Origin: an uncultured Bacteroidota bacterium
GTDB lineage: Bacteria; Bacteroidota; Bacteroidia; Bacteroidales; F082
Assembly: GCA_900542475.1 (NCBI GenBank)
Contig: UQNO01000006.1
Span: 1-64,000 of the forward strand
Direction: 5' to 3'
Length of the DNA stretch: 64,000 bases
Below, piece after piece: positions 60,190 through 64,000 of this stretch. The notes under the pieces are model-generated. The model ran no database searches, had not been told where the DNA came from, and saw nothing but the letters and a program-made list of their open reading frames with translations. The translations under genes were made by a program, and so were the position numbers. Positions within the stretch are counted from its first letter, which is position 1. Each line of letters starts with the position of its first letter.

Positions 60190-61587
60190 ATGCAAATGAC
60201 AGTTTCCGACGAACCGAAATATCAGGATTGGCTGATTACGATTGCCAATTCACGCCTGCTTTTCAATACATTAAGCGAGCTGGAGGATTATCTCGACAAC
60301 CATAACATTAGAAGCAACGGTGTGAAACGCTGCTACAGAAACAAACAGTTGGCAAGGGCTACGTTTTACGACCTTTACATGTACGTTGAAAAAATGCCGA
60401 ATAGCGTTTTGAATCTTGAAATCACGATGAAGCAGTACAAAAAAGCTTCGGAATTTTACCAGAAGAAACTGTCGAGAAAGAAGGCCCCCGACAAGGTGGC
60501 AAAGGATATTCTGAAATATTTCTATCCTTGTTGGGAAGAGGAGAGGTACACTAAATCGATGCTCAATATCCTTGAAGAGATTGAGGAGAAAAACATCAGA
60601 ATCGAAATTCTTGTGTTGCTGCTGATGAAAGCCTGGCCAAGTTATGAGTCGAAGGATGGCGATGTAAATAATTTTGATGAAGCCTTCGACAGCGTCATCA
60701 AACTTATGGATGATTTCACAAAAGACACCGGATATTTCGAGTCGATGCCGACCATCAGTGAAGCCTTGGAAGAGCAGCATAAAACGAGACTGACGCTGCT
60801 GAATCATGTCAAGCTCATACTGTCGTCTTATTCCAATTTCGCATCGCCGGATACCGTTTTCAACCTGACGCAGTGTGTCAAGGAAGACCATGTTGACCTT
60901 GACATTGAAGGCTATTGGAACGAATGTGGAGGCAGGATGGAGAGAACGGATTTCTGGCATATTGAGAAAACAACGGATGCCGGAGTGTATTTTTTGACCA
61001 AATACATTAAAAAACAAAATAATATTGTTGAAAAGATGCGGTATGGCTTGGAAATTGTGAAGGCGGCTGCCGGTTTGCTTGTTTACTTGTTGCATCCGAA
61101 AGCTCCGAAGCATTTGTTTAGCGGACAGCCATACGACGAAGGCGACCACTGCTATTACCATGCGGACAAGCCCGAAGATTGGGATAACGTGACGAAACTC
61201 AATCTTACGAAAAGAATAAATTACAAAGGCTGGGCTAACAAGATGATACTCACGAAGGTTACGGATGAAAGGTTGGCGGAGGACTATCAAAGCATAGTGG
61301 ATAATTGCACGATTACCAACAAATACGCTGAATGGGAATATGATTTTCTGCTAAATCTGTATGCCATAACTCAAGATGCAATATACATTACAACCGCCGA
61401 CGGCGAAAAGTTTTACAAGGTTCCAATCGACATGCAAAAATCGTTCTCGAAGCTAACCATCGACTCTCGTGTAGGCCTTATCGTAATGGGCAACAAGACA
61501 TATATCGCCTTTGATGAATTTATGATTTACATTCATGTAAAGGGGTTGAAGAAGTGCGGGATTGAGGTGGTGGAGAAGATAGAATAA
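60190..61587 (+). CDS. Hypothetical protein (465 aa), large soluble, unrecognised
   Basis: No known domain recognised. Mostly helical in the first half (LFNTLSELEDYLDNHNIRSN, MKQYKKASEFYQKKLSRKKA), with a mixed C-terminus whose end (YNFLLNLYAIT-type EWEYDFLLNLYAITQDAIYI, ADGEKFYKVPID, LTIDSRVGLIVMGNKTYIAF) is duplicated as a broken copy at 62330-62668. Codon use is like the neighbours. The region is rich in defence-type genes, so a defence or toxin-antitoxin role is possible, but nothing in the sequence proves it. ATG at 60190 or 60196. Confidence 0.75.
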   Translation: MQMTVSDEPKYQDWLITIANSRLLFNTLSELEDYLDNHNIRSNGVKRCYRNKQLARATFYDLYMYVEKMPNSVLNLEITMKQYKKASEFYQKKLSRKKAPDKVAKDILKYFYPCWEEERYTKSMLNILEEIEEKNIRIEILVLLLMKAWPSYESKDGDVNNFDEAFDSVIKLMDDFTKDTGYFESMPTISEALEEQHKTRLTLLNHVKLILSSYSNFASPDTVFNLTQCVKEDHVDLDIEGYWNECGGRMERTDFWHIEKTTDAGVYFLTKYIKKQNNIVEKMRYGLEIVKAAAGLLVYLLHPKAPKHLFSGQPYDEGDHCYYHADKPEDWDNVTKLNLTKRINYKGWANKMILTKVTDERLAEDYQSIVDNCTITNKYAEWEYDFLLNLYAITQDAIYITTADGEKFYKVPIDMQKSFSKLTIDSRVGLIVMGNKTYIAFDEFMIYIHVKGLKKCGIEVVEKIE

Positions 61588-61621
61588 AACGTGTTTTTCT
61601 CATTTGTTTTGACAAATTTTG

Positions 61622-61629
61622 TATCTTTG
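61622..61629 (+). promoter_or_regulatory. -7 element (TATCTTTG) of the DUF5674 pair
   Basis: Exact consensus, 25 bases before the ATG at 61655. Confidence 0.5.
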
Positions 61630-61654
61630 CACCTGAAAATATAGAAATTTTATT

Positions 61655-61993
61655 ATGAAAATCACATCACAACCAATAAGTCGTAGCGAATTAAATGAAA
61701 TGTTGCCGGGTTATTTTGGCGACATGATAAAAGCGGTTGTTGACATCCAAAAGACTATAATCGGTTTGGATGCCGAGCTTCATGCTGACATTGAGAAAGA
61801 ACTGCTTTCACAAGGTTCAGAGCAAGCCGATTTGTGGGGAATAAACCTTTATCCTGAAATGGATGGCGATGACTTCATCGAGTTTGATTCATTAATTAAT
61901 ATTCGTCCATATCAAGGCAACCGCAGTCGTGATGTGCAAGACCCTACGATTCGCAAACGCATTGTTGATGTTGTTAACACACTAATCAAATGA
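61655..61993 (+). CDS. DUF5674 family protein
   Basis: 112 aa. Strong family pattern: MFGD-like PGYFGDMIKAVVDIQKTI, GLDAELHADIEKELL, GSEQADLWGINLYPEMDGDD, and FIEFDSLINIRPYQGNRSRD. DUF5674 proteins are widespread small proteins usually followed by the same kind of partner gene as here, with a 4-base overlap. Their biochemical role is unknown; the compact overlapping pair looks like a toxin-antitoxin module, which is inference. Confidence 0.85.
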   Translation: MKITSQPISRSELNEMLPGYFGDMIKAVVDIQKTIIGLDAELHADIEKELLSQGSEQADLWGINLYPEMDGDDFIEFDSLINIRPYQGNRSRDVQDPTIRKRIVDVVNTLIK

Positions 61994-62307
61994 GTAATTA
62001 TCAGCATACAGATTTAGCTGCCGGACGTTGGGCTGCCATGACTTTAGCAGAGCAGATGCTGAATATCGGCAGTGAGGTGTCGCGTGCAAATCGTTGGCAA
62101 AGCAAGGGCAACATAGAGCAATGTCATCGTGCCGCCGACAGAGCTTTGGAGCTTCTTTCGTTGACCATTGATGCTCAACGTGGAAAACACGACCTTGGGG
62201 AGTTCTGCCGCCTTTACGAAGTCCTTGCCGACTGCTATTACGGCGACAACATCTATCAAACAGACCCTGCTAAATTGCAGAAGTATTTCGATGAGTTTTA
62301 TAATTAA
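61990..62307 (+). CDS. Partner of DUF5674, helical protein (105 aa)
   Basis: Overlaps the DUF5674 gene by 4 bases (ATGA). All-helical: LAAGRWAAMTLAEQMLNIGS, EVSRANRW, NIEQCHRAADRALELLSLTI, LYEVLADCYYGDN. This pattern (GRW-MxLxEQMxNIGSEVxR...ALELLxLT) is typical of the protein found next to DUF5674. Four-helix and HEPN-like in feel, but no catalytic RxxxxH seen. Function unknown. Confidence 0.75.
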   Translation: MSNYQHTDLAAGRWAAMTLAEQMLNIGSEVSRANRWQSKGNIEQCHRAADRALELLSLTIDAQRGKHDLGEFCRLYEVLADCYYGDNIYQTDPAKLQKYFDEFYN

Positions 62308-62329
62308 ACGGTTGCTTTCTTAACATTAT

Positions 62330-62668
62330 TTCTTCGTAGTCTTTTTTGCAAAAACAAACGACAAAAGTCTGATTGATTATTGCGATGGTCTTTTAGAAAA
62401 CTGCCAGATAATCAACAAATATAAAAAATGGGAAACGGAATTTGTCAAGTGTCTGTACGCAATAACCGACAAGTTCCTGTACATCAAAATCTGATGTTGA
62501 AGGCAAGTTTTATAAATTCCGACAAACATAATGGATTCGTTAAACCATGTTGACATGAATTCCCGAATAGATTTGCTGAAAGTGGGCAATGTCGAATACA
62601 TTGCATTAGAGCTGAAGAATGGGTGCGTAAGCGCATGGACGAGAAAAAAGCAAAAGAAGGCTTTGTAA
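62330..62668 (+). pseudogene. Broken C-terminal copy of the 465-aa gene
   Basis: Reads AKTNDKSLIDYCDGLLENCQ, IINKYKKWETEFVKCLYAIT and DKFLYIKI, then TGA. In a second frame it continues SDVEGKFYKFRQT, and in the first frame again MNSRIDLLKVGNVEYIALEL. Each segment aligns with the end of the 60190-61587 protein (TDERLAEDYQSIVDNCTITN, KYAEWEYDFLLNLYAIT, ADGEKFYKV, IDSRVGLIVMGNKTYIAFDE). At least two frameshifts make it non-functional. Confidence 0.7.
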
Positions 62669-62714
62669 ACGAGATCGTGTGTATGCGGCTTTCGCCCTAT
62701 ATGAAGGCGGTCTT

Positions 62715-62837
62715 ATGACAAAACAGAATCTGATAGCCGAATTGAAAACATACAAGTTGGTTGACCAGTATCTGTTTCAAACACCGAAATCGCTTCAAAC
62801 AATAAAGTATCACGACGCAAAACAGATAAAACCATGA
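62715..62837 (+). pseudogene. C-terminal fragment of a DUF3990-like protein
   Basis: A 40-codon frame from the ATG at 62715: MTKQNLIAELKTYKLVDQYL then FQTPKSLQTIKYHDAKQIKP. This resembles the end of DUF3990 proteins (L-K-x-x-K-x-x-x-Q-Y-x-F-x-T-x-K-A-L). The N-terminal catalytic-type part is missing. Its stop overlaps the next ATG (ATGA). Confidence 0.45.
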
Positions 62838-63043
62838 CACCGATAACTCAAGACAATCTGTATCTGTTGCTGCCATCTAAAGTCAGTTGGCTCGTTGAGA
62901 TGTTGTCTGAAGACAAAAACCTGAATGTTGTCGATGCCATACGCAAAATATACTCTTCTGACCTTTATCGTCGTCTTGAGAATGAAAAAAACAAACTCTG
63001 GCACGCCGTACCTGTGGAGCTATATAATGAGATGGAACTTTGA
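62834..63043 (+). CDS. Small protein (69 aa) of the DUF3990-associated type
   Basis: Starts inside the DUF3990-like stop. Sequence MTPITQDNLYLLLPSKVSWL ... NVVDAIRKIYSSDLYRRLEN and KLWHAVPVELYNEME. Short proteins with an 'IYSSxLYxxLExExxKLWxxxPxxLYEE' pattern often sit after DUF3990 genes in gut bacteria. Possibly an antitoxin-like component, now without its intact partner. Function unknown. Confidence 0.6.
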   Translation: MTPITQDNLYLLLPSKVSWLVEMLSEDKNLNVVDAIRKIYSSDLYRRLENEKNKLWHAVPVELYNEMEL

Positions 63044-63223
63044 CAGTTTTCCATTGACGATTTAGACTTACGCTTCCAAATTAAAGCAATTGTTTTCTTA
63101 ACATTATCTCTTCATCGCTGCAAAGTTTGTAAACCCTGTTTTTTTTATAAGGTCCTCAAAACTATTATTTGGTTATATATAATTGTTTTTCAATTCATTA
63201 TCGTGCTGGATGAACCAAGTGCA

Positions 63224-63634
63224 CTAATCTACCATAAGTTTTCGAATATGGAAATGCTGTGCATACATGGTCGTTGTCGAATTCAATGCTATATGACAAT
63301 CCGTATTCATCACAAAGTGACAACCAATGATAATTTTATTACGTCCCCAATCAGCGAAAATATTCTTTTCGCCATACATATATTGGGGATCCTTTCCTGT
63401 TCCCCATAGGAACAAGTCTATCCATCCGTTGTAAGCAGGCAGTTCTCTTACATAATATCGCCCAATATGATATCCAACGCTATCCCATTGTTCTTCTGCA
63501 AAACGCCACAATCCTTGAGCGGTATTGTATTACAGGTTTCCTTTTGCAAAAAACATCTTTTGTGTTGGACTTATCGAGAAGAGTCCATTGGTGCTGCCTT
63601 CTATTTTATCGTTGTTATTACCTATATTAAACAT
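63224..63634 (-). pseudogene. Fragment of a Bacteroidales surface-protein domain with in-frame TAA
   Basis: From the ATG at 63634: MFNIGNNNDKIEGSTNGLFS then ISPTQKMFFAKGNL, TAA at 63530-63532, YNTAQGLWRFAEEQWDSVGY and NGWIDLFLWGTGKDP, DWGRNK. This is the beginning of a domain common in Bacteroidales cell-surface proteins (FSVSxTxxVxFAxGNLQYxxxxxxWRFAxxQWD...GWIDLFxWGT). The stop replaces the Gln of GNLQY by one base; after IIIGC the sequence diverges. No signal peptide. Confidence 0.6.
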
Positions 63635-63755
63635 AATAAAAATTTGTTTTATTCAAAATATCCGGTCTATTCCAATATGTTTGACTTAATATTCTCATTG
63701 CTGCAAGGCGTGTAAATAAAGATGAGATAACAAGGTTTTTTGAGTTTTTTTGTTT

Positions 63756-64000
63756 CTATTCCCTTTTAGTATATTTATATATATTGACATTCCCGTTATA
63801 TGAAGTTATAACTCTGTCTATTGTAAACTTTTGTGATTGTGCCATATATGCTTCAAAATATGGATAATAGTATATAAAATAAACATTTCTATTATAGCGT
63901 TCAATAGAAGCTTCTACAAGATTTCTCAATTTACAAAAGTCATTATTGTTATCAAAGGGATTAGCTACATAAAAAACATCAATAGAATCAAGTATATTTT
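63756..64000 (-). CDS. C-terminal part of a probable class I SAM-dependent methyltransferase
   Basis: 81 codons entering from the right edge, ending TAG at 63756. Reads LDSIDVFYVANPFDNNNDFC, KLRNLVEASIERYNRNVYFI and YYYPYFEAYMAQSQKF, then TSYNGNVNIYKYTKRE. The xxNPF ... RxVYxIYYxP pattern is that of the second half of small Rossmann-type methyltransferases acting on sugars or lipids; motif I would lie outside the window. Very AT-rich. No neighbour context. Confidence 0.45.
   Translation of the reverse strand, partial: NILDSIDVFYVANPFDNNNDFCKLRNLVEASIERYNRNVYFIYYYPYFEAYMAQSQKFTIDRVITSYNGNVNIYKYTKRE

Noticed and set aside
60271..61290. 339-codon minus-strand frame inside the 465-aa gene
   Set aside because: No promoter; composition typical of antisense frames; the plus frame has a -7 box, and its C-terminal homology to 62330-62668 supports the plus strand.

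Overview
The window looks like a chromosomal segment of an anaerobic or microaerophilic Bacteroidales-type bacterium (phylum Bacteroidota). The evidence is: about a dozen promoters with the Bacteroidota -7 element TAnnTTTG; secreted proteins ending in type IX secretion (T9SS) type A sorting domains; lineage-typical operons (DUF4175-ybeY-mnmG; flippase-dut-TPR-DUF4292-EnvC-like); rubrerythrin; a fused FeoA-FeoB; and an S46 dipeptidyl peptidase. Two parS-like 16-mers flank mnmG, which suggests the replication origin is not far away.

Layout. 1-6 kb is accessory: a cut-off cleaved-adhesin protein, a chimeric ORF (integrase arm domain joined to a tail-fibre-like sequence), and a complete DpnII-type (GATC) restriction-modification operon. 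That operon carries a DNA-glycosylase-like gene between its endonuclease and its second methyltransferase, and a controller gene killed by one in-frame TGA. 6-26 kb is mostly core: a degenerate ureohydrolase-fold protein with glycyl-tRNA synthetase, queA, a Cys-rich lipoprotein, a PTS IIC-like permease, polA-yraN, metG, argF, tRNA-Lys, a TM1266-like regulator, comF-rlmH, a DPP11-like peptidase with a Gate permease, rubrerythrin and tRNA-Pro. 26-41 kb holds the envelope operon, a sensor kinase, a methyltransferase, mnmG, ybeY and DUF4175. 41-45 kb holds three secreted proteins (T9SS cargo, GH16, S74 tail-fibre-like).

45-48.7 kb is a second R-M system (AlwI-type endonuclease, Dam-like methyltransferase, XRE regulator) lying between two 154-bp direct repeats, as if inserted with a long target duplication just upstream of gltX. 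48.7-57 kb has gltX, folB, a cobalamin riboswitch in front of two surface T9SS proteins, a frameshifted CWC gene, feoAB, and EamA and SMR exporters. 57-64 kb is a defence and decay zone: an AbiE toxin-antitoxin pair, an unknown two-gene unit with a 42-residue membrane peptide, a 465-aa orphan and its broken paralogue, a DUF5674 pair, DUF3990-like remnants, several pseudogenes and a cut-off methyltransferase.

A cross-cutting feature is a palindrome-prone repeat family with the core TCGAAATGAC. It sits between genes, has been amplified locally with periods of 31, 22 and 27 bp, and has entered proteins: a 51-bp copy lies in frame inside polA, and a 27-bp amplification encodes the tail of the DUF4175 protein. 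All calls come from reading the sequence; no database search was run.
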